Below are positions 17,162 to 28,385 of a stretch of DNA of 64,000 nt, piece by piece (position 1 is the first letter of the stretch; each line of letters starts with the position of its first letter). A program made the translations under genes and the position numbers. Origin of the DNA: Pseudomonas turukhanskensis. GTDB taxonomy: Bacteria > Pseudomonadota > Gammaproteobacteria > Pseudomonadales > Pseudomonadaceae. Below the pieces are notes generated by a model. The model ran no database searches and was not told where the DNA came from. It saw only the letters and a list, made by a program, of their open reading frames with translations. The stretch is from positions 62,001 through 126,000 of the forward strand of contig NZ_BSFN01000012.1 in assembly GCF_027922365.1 (NCBI RefSeq), given 5' to 3'.

Positions 17162-18292
17162 CTAAACCAATGTCCCGCCCAACGCCCGCACTACTCGCGC
17201 CAGCTCCGGCGCGTCGCCGCTCAATTTCACATGCAAGCCATCGATCTCACGCCGCGCCGGGTAATGCTTGCGCAGGGCGTCGAACGCGGCTTTGCGCTCG
17301 GCGGCGCGGCCTTCCAGGCTGCGGCGAAAATCGGCGTCATCACGGCGCGGGTCGTAGATCGCCCGGCATAACGCCGCCAGTGCCACCGGTACCGACGCCG
17401 TGGCATCCAGGCCGAATTCGGTCAGCCAGTACGGCGGCAGCAGGTCATCAAGCAGAACGCGCGGCTCAAGGTTGAAGTGCTGGCAGAACGCCTGATAAAT
17501 CTGCGCCGTGCCGCGCAATTTTCCATCCACGCTGTAGCCAGCGATATGCGGGGTGGCGAGCAGGCACAGTTCGGCGAGCTGCGGGTCTACTTGCGGTTCG
17601 CCTTCCCATACATCCAGCACGGCTTCCAAGTCGTCACGCGAGTGCAGCAATTCGCGCAAGGCGGCGTTGTCGACCACCGCGCCCCGGCTGGCATTGATCA
17701 GCCAGGCACCGGCATTCAGTTTGCCGAGGCGCTCGGCATTGAGCAGATGGCGCGTGCTGGCAACTAGCGGGGTATGCAGGCTGATCACGTCGCAGCGCTG
17801 CAAGATCTCGTCCAGGCTTACGTAGTCGCCGCCCTCCGCCGCTTGCCGGGGCGGGTCGCAGGCCAACACCTGCCAACCCAGACCCCGCAGCACATCCACC
17901 AATCGCCCACCGACTTGCCCCGCGCCTACAACGCCGTAAACACGCTGGGTAAGATCGGCGCCGCTTACCTCGGCCAGGCTCAGCAAACTGCCGAGCACAT
18001 AATCCACCACCCCACGGGCATTGCAGCCCGGCGCGCTGGCCCAGCCGATGCCTTGCTCGGCGAAGAAATCGAGGTCCAGGTGGTCGGTGCCGATGGTGCA
18101 GGTGCCAACAAAACGCACCTTGCTGCCTTCGAGCAACGCGCGGTTGGCCTGGGTGACCGAGCGCACCAGCAACACATCGGCGCGGGCCACGGCTTCGCGG
18201 TCGAACGCGCGCCCAGGCATGCGTTCGATCTCACCGAACTCGGCAAAAAATTCGTCCAGCAGCGGGATATTTTCGTCGGCAAGAATTCGCAT
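17162..18292 (-). CDS. pdxB: 4-phosphoerythronate dehydrogenase
   Basis: Second step of the DXP-dependent pyridoxal phosphate pathway: oxidises 4-phospho-D-erythronate. It has 376 residues and the D-isomer 2-hydroxyacid dehydrogenase fold. The Rossmann motif is GVVGAGQVGGRLVDVL. Catalytic Arg, Glu and His lie in INASRGAVVDN, DVWEGEP and ATPHIAGYS. The C-terminal extension after about residue 280 (dimerisation domain) distinguishes PdxB from plain hydroxyacid dehydrogenases. The ATG at 18292 (MRILADENIPLLDEFF) is supported by TGGAG 6 nt upstream; an earlier in-frame ATG at 18319 is not. Confidence 0.96.
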   Translation of the reverse strand: MRILADENIPLLDEFFAEFGEIERMPGRAFDREAVARADVLLVRSVTQANRALLEGSKVRFVGTCTIGTDHLDLDFFAEQGIGWASAPGCNARGVVDYVLGSLLSLAEVSGADLTQRVYGVVGAGQVGGRLVDVLRGLGWQVLACDPPRQAAEGGDYVSLDEILQRCDVISLHTPLVASTRHLLNAERLGKLNAGAWLINASRGAVVDNAALRELLHSRDDLEAVLDVWEGEPQVDPQLAELCLLATPHIAGYSVDGKLRGTAQIYQAFCQHFNLEPRVLLDDLLPPYWLTEFGLDATASVPVALAALCRAIYDPRRDDADFRRSLEGRAAERKAAFDALRKHYPARREIDGLHVKLSGDAPELARVVRALGGTLV

Positions 18293-18537
18293 CAGCGGCT
18301 CCAGAAGTCTGGGCGACATTCTAGGACGTATGCCGGCCCGCGGCGACGAGCGATTGTGACGGCGTTATTTTCCGCGCCTCTTTCCTGACCGCTGCGTCAA
18401 CGCGTAAACTCGCCACTCCTTTGCAAGCTCTGTCCTGACGCAGCCTGCGTTTTAAGCGCTTTTAACCACAAAAGCAGACTCGGACAGAAGCGAGTGCCCG
18501 GCCACCACTGCCGATACAGTGCGCACTTGATAACAAA

Positions 18538-19935
18538 ATGGACTGCCTTGTGATCGCCCGCGAATCCCGCCTTAGTCGTTGCATGCGCGAACTGCGCGCC
18601 CTGCTGGTACTTGCCCTGCCCATCATGATTGCCCAGCTGTCGCACTCGGCTATGGGTTTTGTCGACGCCGTCATGGCTGGCCGCGTGGGCCCTCGCGACC
18701 TCGCCGCCGTGGCCTTGGGCAATTCGATCTGGGTGCCGGTGTTTCTGTTGATGACGGGCATTCTTCTGGCTACCACACCCAAGGTGGCCCAGCGTTTTGG
18801 CGCCGGCCAGGAAACCGAGATCGGCCCCCTGGTGCGCCAGGCCCTGTGGCTGGCGTTGGCCGTCGGCATCGCCGCTGGCGTGGTGCTGTGGAATGCCAAA
18901 CCGATTCTGGTGGTAATGGGCGTCGACCCCGAGCTGATCGGCCCGAGCATGGTGTACCTCTACGGCATTGGCTGCGGCATTCCCTCGGTGGCGCTGTACT
19001 ACGTGCTGCGTTGCTTTAGCGACGGCCTGGGCCGCACCCGGCCGAGCATGATGATTGGCCTGTTGGGCCTGCTGCTGAACATCCCGCTGAACTACGTCTT
19101 TATCTATGGCCACTTTGGCATGCCGGCCCTCGGCGGCGCCGGTTGCGGCTGGGCCACGGCGGTGGCGATGTGGTGCATGTTCTTCGCCATGCTCGCCTGG
19201 GTGCGCTGGGCGCCGGCGTACAAGAACGCCGGGCTGTTCGACCGCTTCGAATGGCCGCGCTGGGAGCCGATTCAACGGCTGTTGAGCATCGGTTTGCCGA
19301 TTGGTATCGCGGTGTTTGCCGAGTCGAGCATCTTTGCCGTGATCGCGCTGCTGATCGGCAGCCTGGGTGCCGACGTGGTCGCCGGGCACCAGGTGGCGCT
19401 GAACTTCAGCTCGCTGACCTTCATGATTCCATACGCTTTAGGCATGGCCGTGACCGTGCGGGTCGGCCACGCCCTCGGGGCCGGCGACCCGCGCCAGGCG
19501 CGCTTTGTAGCCGGTGTGGGCATTCTTACGGCATTGGCGTTTGCCGCCTTTTTCTGCACCGTGATGCTCAGCCTGCGCAGCGAAATCGCGGCGATCTATA
19601 CCCCCGACCCCACAGTGATTCAGGTCGCCTCAGCGCTGATCGTGTTTGCCGCGCTGTACCAGTTCTCCGATGCCGTACAAGTAACCGCGGCTGGCGCTTT
19701 ACGCGGCTATCAGGACACCCGCGTGACCATGGTCATGACGCTGTTTGCTTACTGGGGCATCGGGCTGCCGGTGGGCTATGCACTGGGGCTGTCGCACTGG
19801 TTCGGCGAACCGAGCGGGCCGAAAGGCTTGTGGCAGGGGCTGATCGTGGGGCTGACATGTGCGGCGGTGATGCTGAGTATTCGCTTGGCGCGCAGTGCGA
19901 AAAAACGGATTCGCCTTCATAACGTCCGCACGTGA
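18538..19935 (+). CDS. MATE-family multidrug/sodium antiporter (NorM-like)
   Basis: A 465-residue inner-membrane protein with about twelve transmembrane segments in two homologous halves. Hallmark segments are PIMIAQLSHSAMGFVDAVMAGRVG near the start and GHQVALNFSSLTFMIPYALGMA in the second half. NorM-type transporters expel cationic drugs and dyes in exchange for Na+ or H+. The start is uncertain: the ATG at 18538 has no ribosome site. A GTG at 18550 or the ATG at 18583 (MRELRALLVLALPIMI) would trim the soluble N-terminus without touching the first helix. It is divergent from pdxB. Confidence 0.88.
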   Translation: MDCLVIARESRLSRCMRELRALLVLALPIMIAQLSHSAMGFVDAVMAGRVGPRDLAAVALGNSIWVPVFLLMTGILLATTPKVAQRFGAGQETEIGPLVRQALWLALAVGIAAGVVLWNAKPILVVMGVDPELIGPSMVYLYGIGCGIPSVALYYVLRCFSDGLGRTRPSMMIGLLGLLLNIPLNYVFIYGHFGMPALGGAGCGWATAVAMWCMFFAMLAWVRWAPAYKNAGLFDRFEWPRWEPIQRLLSIGLPIGIAVFAESSIFAVIALLIGSLGADVVAGHQVALNFSSLTFMIPYALGMAVTVRVGHALGAGDPRQARFVAGVGILTALAFAAFFCTVMLSLRSEIAAIYTPDPTVIQVASALIVFAALYQFSDAVQVTAAGALRGYQDTRVTMVMTLFAYWGIGLPVGYALGLSHWFGEPSGPKGLWQGLIVGLTCAAVMLSIRLARSAKKRIRLHNVRT

Positions 19936-19962
19936 TGGCCCGCGCGCGCTTGATCTTGTGGC

Positions 19963-20073
19963 GTGTGCTCTACGCACCTGGCGATTCCTCGGCGATCGCT
20001 ACGGTGCGCGGAGCACACCCTAAAAAGGCGGGCGGCGTTTGCTTTTGATCCCGTAGGGTGTGCTCTGCGCACC
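19963..20073. repeat. Triplicated GTGTGCTC-GCGCACC repeat
   Basis: Three copies of the unit (G)GGTGTGCTCYGCGCACC occur in alternating orientation: GTGTGCTCTACGCACC at 19963-19978, inverted GGTGCGCGGAGCACACCC at 20003-20020, and GGGTGTGCTCTGCGCACC at 20056-20073. Copies 1 and 3 also share the following GCGATTC(C/A)TC. The tract lies between the convergent MATE and tusA genes and has no T run typical of a terminator. It is distinct from the other repeat families here. Confidence 0.7.
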
Positions 20074-20104
20074 AGCGATTCATCACCGAGCGAAGCGGCG
20101 CGAA

Positions 20105-20359
20105 TCACTCTGTTTTCGTTCGAATCCAATACAGGTACGTGCCCGCCTCTTCCTGCTGCTGCACCAGCTCATGGCCCAGAAAGACGCAGAACTTTGGAAT
20201 ATCGCGGCGGGTGGAAGGGTCGGTGGCGATCACTTTCAGTAAACCGCCGGCCGGCAGGTCGCGCACTTTGTTGTGCAGCATCATCACCGGCTCCGGGCAA
20301 AACAGGCCGGTGGCATCCAGGGTGCCGTCCAACGGGGCAGCGGGATCGAATTCAGACAT
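20105..20359 (-). CDS. tusA: TusA-family sulfur carrier protein
   Basis: An 84-residue cytosolic sulfur relay protein; the conserved CPxP motif is FCPEPVMML with the persulfide-carrying Cys21. TusA passes sulfur from IscS toward 2-thiouridine formation in tRNA and to other acceptors. The ATG at 20359 (MSEFDPAAPLDGTLDATG) is chosen over the TTG two codons earlier because GGAG lies 6 nt upstream. It is 24 nt downstream of rlmM on the same strand, which suggests co-transcription of two RNA-modification functions. Confidence 0.92.
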   Translation of the reverse strand: MSEFDPAAPLDGTLDATGLFCPEPVMMLHNKVRDLPAGGLLKVIATDPSTRRDIPKFCVFLGHELVQQQEEAGTYLYWIRTKTE

Positions 20360-20383
20360 AAACAACTCCGGTAACGGGCGTGG

Positions 20384-21439
20384 CTATTTGCTCAGCCTAC
20401 GCAGGTGACAGGTAACTTCTTCACGGTCGTGATACAGCTGCTTGCAGCTGATGCTGGCCTTTACGCCACGGGCCTTGAAGCCTTCTTCGATACGTTCGAG
20501 CAACCGCTTCACTTCGGCATAGCGCTGCTTCATCGGCAACTTCAGGTTGACCACCGCTTCACGGCAATGTCCCTCGCCAATCCAGGTTTCCAGCAAGGCG
20601 GCATTGCGCGCCGGCTTTTCGACGATGTCGCACACCATCCAGTCCACCGGCTGCTTGGGCGTCCAGGTAAAACCGTCGACCATGAGGTGCTGCACCAGCC
20701 CTGTGTCCATCAGGCTTTCGGCCATGGGGCCGTTGTCGATAGCGGTCACCAGCATGCCACGGCGCACCAGCTGGTACGTCCAGCCGCCGGGCGAGGCGCC
20801 GAGGTCAACGCCGGTCATATCGCCATTGAGGCGCTCATCCCACTCTTCACGGGGAATAAATTGGTGCCAGGCCTCTTCCAGCTTGAGGGTGGAGCGGCTG
20901 GGTGCTTCGCGGGGGAATTTCAGGCGCGGAATACCGCCGGGCCAGAACGCCGAGTTGTTGGTTTCGGCAAGGCCAAGAAACACTTCGCGGCCGCTTTTAA
21001 AGGTCAGCAGCAGGCGCGGCTTGCGCTCGTCGTCTACCAGGCGGCCGGCTTTTTTCAGAGCATTGCGCAGCGGCACTTCGAATTTTTTGCAGAAGTTCGA
21101 CAGTTCCTTGCCATCGTTGGTATCCAGCACCTCCAGCCACAGGCTGCCGCATACCGGCAGATCTTGCAGGTGGCTGAGCAGCACGCTGATGCGGTCGGTT
21201 TCCGGCAGGTCGATAAATTGCCCGCGCGCCCACTGACGCGGAAAAATCAGCTGGGCGAAGCGCTGGCCACGCATCAGGCGCTCGGGGCCGTCGGCGTCGG
21301 TGCAGATAAATTCGGCGTAGGCGCTATTGGGTTTGGCCTTGGCATACCCCGCCACCTCCAGGCGCGCGGCGTGGTCGCTTATTTCCGAGCACACCTCGCT
21401 TTCGAAGCCGGGGCGGCAGTGCAGCAACAAAGTGGTCAT
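20384..21439 (-). CDS. rlmM: 23S rRNA 2'-O-ribose methyltransferase (C2498)
   Basis: A 351-residue SAM-dependent methyltransferase that modifies C2498 of 23S rRNA. The N-terminal half is a THUMP-containing RNA-binding region (MTTLLLHCRPGFESEVCSEI). The Rossmann-like C-terminal half has the SAM motif GVDLGASPGGWTYQLV at about 212-227. The KLPMKQR segment supplies a catalytic-lysine candidate. The length is typical of E. coli YgdE/RlmM. GAGGAG lies upstream of the ATG at 21439. It is divergent from acnA. Confidence 0.95.
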   Translation of the reverse strand: MTTLLLHCRPGFESEVCSEISDHAARLEVAGYAKAKPNSAYAEFICTDADGPERLMRGQRFAQLIFPRQWARGQFIDLPETDRISVLLSHLQDLPVCGSLWLEVLDTNDGKELSNFCKKFEVPLRNALKKAGRLVDDERKPRLLLTFKSGREVFLGLAETNNSAFWPGGIPRLKFPREAPSRSTLKLEEAWHQFIPREEWDERLNGDMTGVDLGASPGGWTYQLVRRGMLVTAIDNGPMAESLMDTGLVQHLMVDGFTWTPKQPVDWMVCDIVEKPARNAALLETWIGEGHCREAVVNLKLPMKQRYAEVKRLLERIEEGFKARGVKASISCKQLYHDREEVTCHLRRLSK

Positions 21440-21623
21440 CAGGTGTTCTCCTCAGGGCGCGCATGATAGCCGAGTTGGAACCCTGAGCGCTCAAGGGCAG
21501 TCAGTTGAAGGGCGCGAGCGAAAGCCGCTGCGCCAGCTAGGCTTGATCTGTCTTAGCACCTTCGACGCAGCCCAACTGCGCACCCCCGGGCCGTAACCGT
21601 GTGGCCCCCATAAGGAGATGAGC

Positions 21624-24365
<2,742 letters not shown>

Positions 24366-24380
24366 GCGCGAAAGCCGCTG

Positions 24381-24415
24381 GCTGGCGCGTTGGGCAAGAG
24401 CCCTGACGCGCCAGC
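24381..24415 (+). terminator. Hairpin downstream of acnA
   Basis: GCTGGCGCGT and ACGCGCCAGC form a 10-bp stem, with an inner GGGC/GCCC pairing across the loop. There is no T run after it, so it could end transcription by a factor-dependent route or only stabilise the 3' end. The rest of the 24366-24555 gap shows no clear ANR box. Confidence 0.5.
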
Positions 24416-24555
24416 AAGTTGAAACCCCAGTCAGGAAACTGTGCGGCAGTTCAAAGTTGGTTACACTGCGTGGGAAATTTGACGTCGGAATTTTCTTCTC
24501 AACTTTGCTCTGCAGCGGCCGATCAGAACGGCACGGACATTACGGATAAAGCCCC

Positions 24556-26121
24556 ATGCGCAACAATCAGCCCGTCACTCAACGTGAACGTACCTTTCCT
24601 GCTCAGCAACGTCTGATCTCCACCACTGACCTCAAAGGCGAGATCACCTACGTCAACGACGCCTTCGCGGAAATCAGTGGCTACACCCGCGAGCAGTTGG
24701 TTGGTTCGCCGCACAACCTGGTTCGTCACCCGGACGTGCCGCCGGCAGTGTTTGCGCATATGTGGACCACGTTGAAGTCGGGTCGACCGTGGATGGGCAT
24801 CGTCAAGAACCGCTGCGTCAATGGTGACCATTACTGGGTGAATGCCTATGTCACGCCGGTGCTGGAAAACAGCCAGGTCATCGGTTTCGAATCGGTGCGG
24901 GTAAAACCTTCGGCCGAACAGATTCGCCGCGCCGAGGCACTGTACCAACGCATCAACAGCGGCAAGTCGGCCATTCCCTCGAGCAACTTCTGGCTACCGA
25001 TTCTGCAGAACTGGGTGCCGTTTATTCTGATCAGCCAGATCGGCTTTGTGCTGGGCGCCTGGCTCGACTTTCACTGGGGCTTTCTGCTTGCGGCGGTGCT
25101 CTCGGTACCGCTGGGGTTGTTGGGGTTGAACTGGCAGCAGCGCGGAATCCGCCGCCTGTTGCGCCTGGCCGAACAGAGCAACTCCGATCCGCTGATCGCC
25201 ACCATGTACACCGACAGCCGCGGCCCGCAGGCGCGCCTGGAAATGGCCATGCTCAGCCAGGAGTCGCGTCTGAAAACCTGCCTGACTCGTTTGCAGGACA
25301 GTGCTGAACACCTGACCGAACAAGCCCGTCAGGCCGATACGCTGGCGCAAAACAGCTCCAAGGGGCTGGAACGTCAGCGCGTGGAAACCGAGCAGGTAGC
25401 AACTGCCGTCAACGAAATGGCCGCCACCACCCTGGAAGTGGCCAGCAACGTGGCCCGCACGGCCATCGCCACCCAGGAAGCCAACCGCCTGACCGGCGAG
25501 GGTCGCAGCATTGCCGGCGAAACCCGCGAGGCGATTCAGCGCTTGTCGGTATCGGTGGGCGAAACGGGCGAAACCGTTACCCGCCTGGCGCAGGACAGCA
25601 ACGAAATTGGCGGCGTGGTGGACGTCATCAAAGGCATCGCTGACCAGACCAACCTGCTGGCCCTTAACGCGGCCATCGAAGCGGCACGTGCCGGGGAAAT
25701 GGGCCGTGGTTTTGCCGTTGTGGCGGATGAAGTTCGCTCGTTGGCACAGCGTACTGCCGAGTCCACCGGGCAGATCCACCAGTTGATTGCCAAGCTGCAG
25801 CGCACCGCCGAAGAGGCGGTACTGACCATGGAAATCGGCCGTAAACAGGCCGATGAAGGGGTTGAGCGCGTGCTCAAAGCTGACCAGGCACTGGCCGGCA
25901 TCAGCGATGCAGTGGCCAATATTGCCGACATGGCTGACCAGATTGCCGCCGCAGCGGAAGAGCAGAGTGCGGTGGCGGACGAAATCAATCAGAACATCAC
26001 CACCATCGCTCAGCTTGCCGATCAAACCTCCGGCGAGGCGCAGAACACGGCGCAGCTGAGTAAGGAACTGACGATTACGGCACAACGTCAATCGGCACTG
26101 GTGGAGCGCTTTAACCGCTGA
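24556..26121 (+). CDS. aer: Aerotaxis receptor (PAS-containing methyl-accepting chemotaxis protein)
   Basis: A 521-residue energy-taxis receptor. An N-terminal PAS domain (about 15-120; TDLKGEITYVNDAFAEISGYT, SPHNLVRHPDVP) binds FAD and reports redox state. A short membrane hairpin lies around residues 150-200 (PFILISQIGFVLGAWLDF, FLLAAVLSVPLGLLGL). The cytoplasmic signalling domain ends in the tip motif QTNLLALNAAIEAARAGEMG. There is no periplasmic ligand domain, as expected for Aer. Its location between acnA and the cbb3 oxidase genes is conserved in pseudomonads and fits oxygen sensing. AAAGCCCC is the only weak ribosome site before the ATG at 24556. Confidence 0.94.
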   Translation: MRNNQPVTQRERTFPAQQRLISTTDLKGEITYVNDAFAEISGYTREQLVGSPHNLVRHPDVPPAVFAHMWTTLKSGRPWMGIVKNRCVNGDHYWVNAYVTPVLENSQVIGFESVRVKPSAEQIRRAEALYQRINSGKSAIPSSNFWLPILQNWVPFILISQIGFVLGAWLDFHWGFLLAAVLSVPLGLLGLNWQQRGIRRLLRLAEQSNSDPLIATMYTDSRGPQARLEMAMLSQESRLKTCLTRLQDSAEHLTEQARQADTLAQNSSKGLERQRVETEQVATAVNEMAATTLEVASNVARTAIATQEANRLTGEGRSIAGETREAIQRLSVSVGETGETVTRLAQDSNEIGGVVDVIKGIADQTNLLALNAAIEAARAGEMGRGFAVVADEVRSLAQRTAESTGQIHQLIAKLQRTAEEAVLTMEIGRKQADEGVERVLKADQALAGISDAVANIADMADQIAAAAEEQSAVADEINQNITTIAQLADQTSGEAQNTAQLSKELTITAQRQSALVERFNR

Positions 26122-26149
26122 TACGCCGCCTGCTGCAACCATCAAAAAC

Positions 26150-26210
26150 TCGAGGCTGAAACCTCTCCTACAGCTATAGCGCTGTGTGTAGGAGAGGCTT
26201 CAGCCTCGAT
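26150..26210. repeat. REPIN, GAGGCTGAA(G/A)CCTC stem
   Basis: Inverted arms CGAGGCTGAAACCTCTCCTACA and TGTAGGAGAGGCTTCAGCCTCGAT, separated by about 14 nt. It lies between the convergent aer and hydrolase genes. Same family as 12631-12692 and 53949-54016. Part of it might also serve as a bidirectional 3'-end hairpin. Confidence 0.8.
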
Positions 26211-26214
26211 GCTT

Positions 26215-26901
26215 TCAGGCCCTGGTCAAAAATGCGGTGACGGCCTCCGCCGCCTGTTGCAGGTGTTGCTCATGGGTGAAACCTGAAGCCTTCAACGGCT
26301 TTAAGTCATGGTCTGCCGCTGCCAGCCACAGTACTTCAATCTGCGCGGACAGCGCGTACTGCTTCACCGCTTCTCGATTGCCCAGGGCATCGCGCTCGCC
26401 CTGCACGATAAGGGTTGGCGTGCGCAGCTCTGCAAGATGGGCAACTCGCGGCTTCTCCGGCTTGCCAGCCGCATAAAACGGATAGCCCAGACAGACCAGC
26501 GCATCGGCCCCTAACTCATCCGCCAACAAACTGGCCATTCGTCCGCCCATGGACTTGCCGCCAATGGCCAATGCCCCTGCGACTTGTTGGCGCACAGCGG
26601 CGTACACCGCGCGCCACTCGTCGAGCAACCGAGCCTGCGGATTCGGTGGCCGCCGACCGCCGTCGATGCGTCGCTGCGCCATATAAGGAAACTCGAAACG
26701 GGCTACAGCCACGCCCTGCGCGGCTAGGCGCTGAGCCATGGTTTCCATGAACGGGCTGTCCATCGGTGCGCCAGCACCGTGCGCAAGAATGAACGTCGCC
26801 CGCGCCTCCCCGAGAGGCCTGTTCCACAAGCACTTCCCGCCCGGTGCAGCGCCAGATACCGGTTGATACAGATCAATATCGCCGCTGGTCGGTTTCGCCA
26901 T
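26215..26901 (-). CDS. Alpha/beta-hydrolase family protein (KANL3/Tex30-like)
   Basis: A 228-residue predicted cytosolic hydrolase with the alpha/beta-hydrolase fold. The oxyanion-side motif is FILAHGAGAPMDSPFM, the nucleophile elbow is IGGKSMGGRMAS (Ser in GKSMGG), the acid probably lies in LIVQGERDALG, and the His is in AAADHDLKPL. The substrate is unknown; esterase or dienelactone-hydrolase-like activity is possible. The ATG at 26901 (MAKPTSGDIDLYQPV) has GAGG 9 nt upstream. Codons 9-13 contain a perfect ANR/FNR box that probably serves the divergent ccoN operon, whose start codon is only 48 nt away. Confidence 0.85.
   Translation of the reverse strand: MAKPTSGDIDLYQPVSGAAPGGKCLWNRPLGEARATFILAHGAGAPMDSPFMETMAQRLAAQGVAVARFEFPYMAQRRIDGGRRPPNPQARLLDEWRAVYAAVRQQVAGALAIGGKSMGGRMASLLADELGADALVCLGYPFYAAGKPEKPRVAHLAELRTPTLIVQGERDALGNREAVKQYALSAQIEVLWLAAADHDLKPLKASGFTHEQHLQQAAEAVTAFLTRA
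26863..26876 (+). promoter_or_regulatory. ANR/FNR box for the first cbb3 operon, inside the divergent gene
   Basis: TTGATACAGATCAA is a full match to the ANR/FNR consensus TTGAT-N4-ATCAA. Its centre is 80 nt upstream of the ccoN ATG at 26950. If it acts in the usual class II position (centre near -41.5), transcription starts near 26911, with a poor -10-like CATGCT at 26899-26904. The box lies in the coding region of the divergent hydrolase (residues around IDLYQ). Anr itself is encoded at 39815-40549. Confidence 0.8.
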
Positions 26902-26949
26902 GCTTCGCCTCGCCTTCAACAACTAGAGAAATCCGCGGATGGGCCTGAC

Positions 26950-28374
26950 ATGAGCACAACAACCACGACTGCCTACGACTACAAGGTGGTTCGCCAGTTC
27001 GCCATTATGACGGTGGTATGGGGCATCGTCGGTATGGGCTTGGGGGTGTTTATCGCCTCCCAACTGGTCTGGCCACAACTGAACTTCGACCTTCCCTGGA
27101 TCAGCTTCGGGCGCCTGCGCCCGCTGCACACCAACGCGGTGATCTTCGCCTTCGGCGGCTGCGCGTTGTTCGCCACGTCCTACTACACCGTCCAACGCAC
27201 CTGCCAGACCGCGCTCTTTGCGCCGCGTCTTGCTGCCGCCACGTTCTGGGGCTGGCAACTGGTGATTGTACTGGCCGCCGTCAGTTTGCCACTGGGTTAC
27301 ACCAGTTCCAAAGAATACGCAGAACTGGAATGGCCCATCGACCTGCTGATTACCGCGGTGTGGGTGGGCTACGCGGTGGTGTTCTTCGGTACGTTGATGA
27401 AGCGCAAGACCAAGCACATTTATGTGGGTAACTGGTTCTACGGCGCGTTTATCCTCACCGTGGCCGTTCTCCATATCGTCAATAACCTCGAAGTGCCGGT
27501 GAGCCTGACCAAGTCCTACTCCCTGTACTCCGGCGCCACTGACGCCATGATCCAGTGGTGGTACGGGCACAACGCCGTGGGCTTTTTCCTCACTGCCGGC
27601 TTTCTGGGGATGATGTATTACTTCGTACCCAAGCAAGCCAACCGCCCCGTGTACTCGTATCGTTTGTCGATTGTGCACTTCTGGGCGCTGATCACCCTGT
27701 ATATCTGGGCCGGCCCCCACCACTTGCACTACACCGCACTGCCGGACTGGGCGCAGTCACTGGGCATGGTGATGTCGCTGGTGCTGCTGGCACCCAGCTG
27801 GGGCGGCATGATCAACGGCATGATGACCCTCTCGGGCGCCTGGCATAAGTTGCGTGACGACCCGATCCTGCGCTTTCTGGTTGTCTCGCTGGCGTTCTAC
27901 GGCATGTCGACCTTCGAGGGTCCGATGATGGCCATCAAGACCGTCAACGCCCTTTCCCACTACACCGACTGGACTATCGGCCACGTGCATGCCGGCGCCC
28001 TCGGTTGGGTGGCAATGATCAGCTTCGGTGCGCTGTACCACATGATCCCGAAACTCTGGGGTCGCCCGCAGATGTACAGCATGGGCCTGGTCAACGCGCA
28101 CTTCTGGCTGGCCACTATCGGCACCGTGCTCTACATCGCCTCAATGTGGGTCAGCGGTATTACTCAGGGCCTGATGTGGCGTGCCATCAATAGCGACGGC
28201 ACCCTCACCTACTCCTTCGTTGAAGCGCTGCAAGCCAGTCACCCTGGGTTCATCGTACGCATGGTAGGGGGTGCGATCTTCCTCATCGGCGTGCTGCTGA
28301 TGGCCTACAACACCTGGCGCACCGTGCGCAGCGCGCAGCCGGCAGAAATTGCCGCCGCCGCGCAGATGGCTTGA
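26950..28374 (+). CDS. ccoN: cbb3-type cytochrome c oxidase subunit I (first operon, oxygen-regulated copy)
   Basis: Catalytic heme-copper subunit reducing O2 to water with high affinity. The 474 residues hold about twelve helices. The low-spin heme ligand is in PLHTNAVIFAFGG. CuB ligands are in WYGHNAVGFFLT and GPHHLHYTALPDW, and the two heme ligands are in GHVHAGALGWV. The Met at 26950 (MSTTTTTAYDYKVVRQFAIM) is the family start; a longer in-frame reading from 26779 would read through the divergent gene. By position it corresponds to the P. aeruginosa ccoN2 cluster, which is induced by Anr at low oxygen. The match to the downstream ccoN is very high, so the two clusters arose by duplication. 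Confidence 0.96.
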   Translation: MSTTTTTAYDYKVVRQFAIMTVVWGIVGMGLGVFIASQLVWPQLNFDLPWISFGRLRPLHTNAVIFAFGGCALFATSYYTVQRTCQTALFAPRLAAATFWGWQLVIVLAAVSLPLGYTSSKEYAELEWPIDLLITAVWVGYAVVFFGTLMKRKTKHIYVGNWFYGAFILTVAVLHIVNNLEVPVSLTKSYSLYSGATDAMIQWWYGHNAVGFFLTAGFLGMMYYFVPKQANRPVYSYRLSIVHFWALITLYIWAGPHHLHYTALPDWAQSLGMVMSLVLLAPSWGGMINGMMTLSGAWHKLRDDPILRFLVVSLAFYGMSTFEGPMMAIKTVNALSHYTDWTIGHVHAGALGWVAMISFGALYHMIPKLWGRPQMYSMGLVNAHFWLATIGTVLYIASMWVSGITQGLMWRAINSDGTLTYSFVEALQASHPGFIVRMVGGAIFLIGVLLMAYNTWRTVRSAQPAEIAAAAQMA

Positions 28375-28385
28375 GGAGAGCGGCC

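Noticed and set aside
18397..19389. 330-codon minus-strand open frame
   Set aside because: Antisense shadow of the MATE transporter; His/Gln-rich with no domain.
24419..24555. ANR box upstream of aer
   Set aside because: TTGAC and TTGAA half-sites exist, but none pairs with ATCAA at the right spacing.
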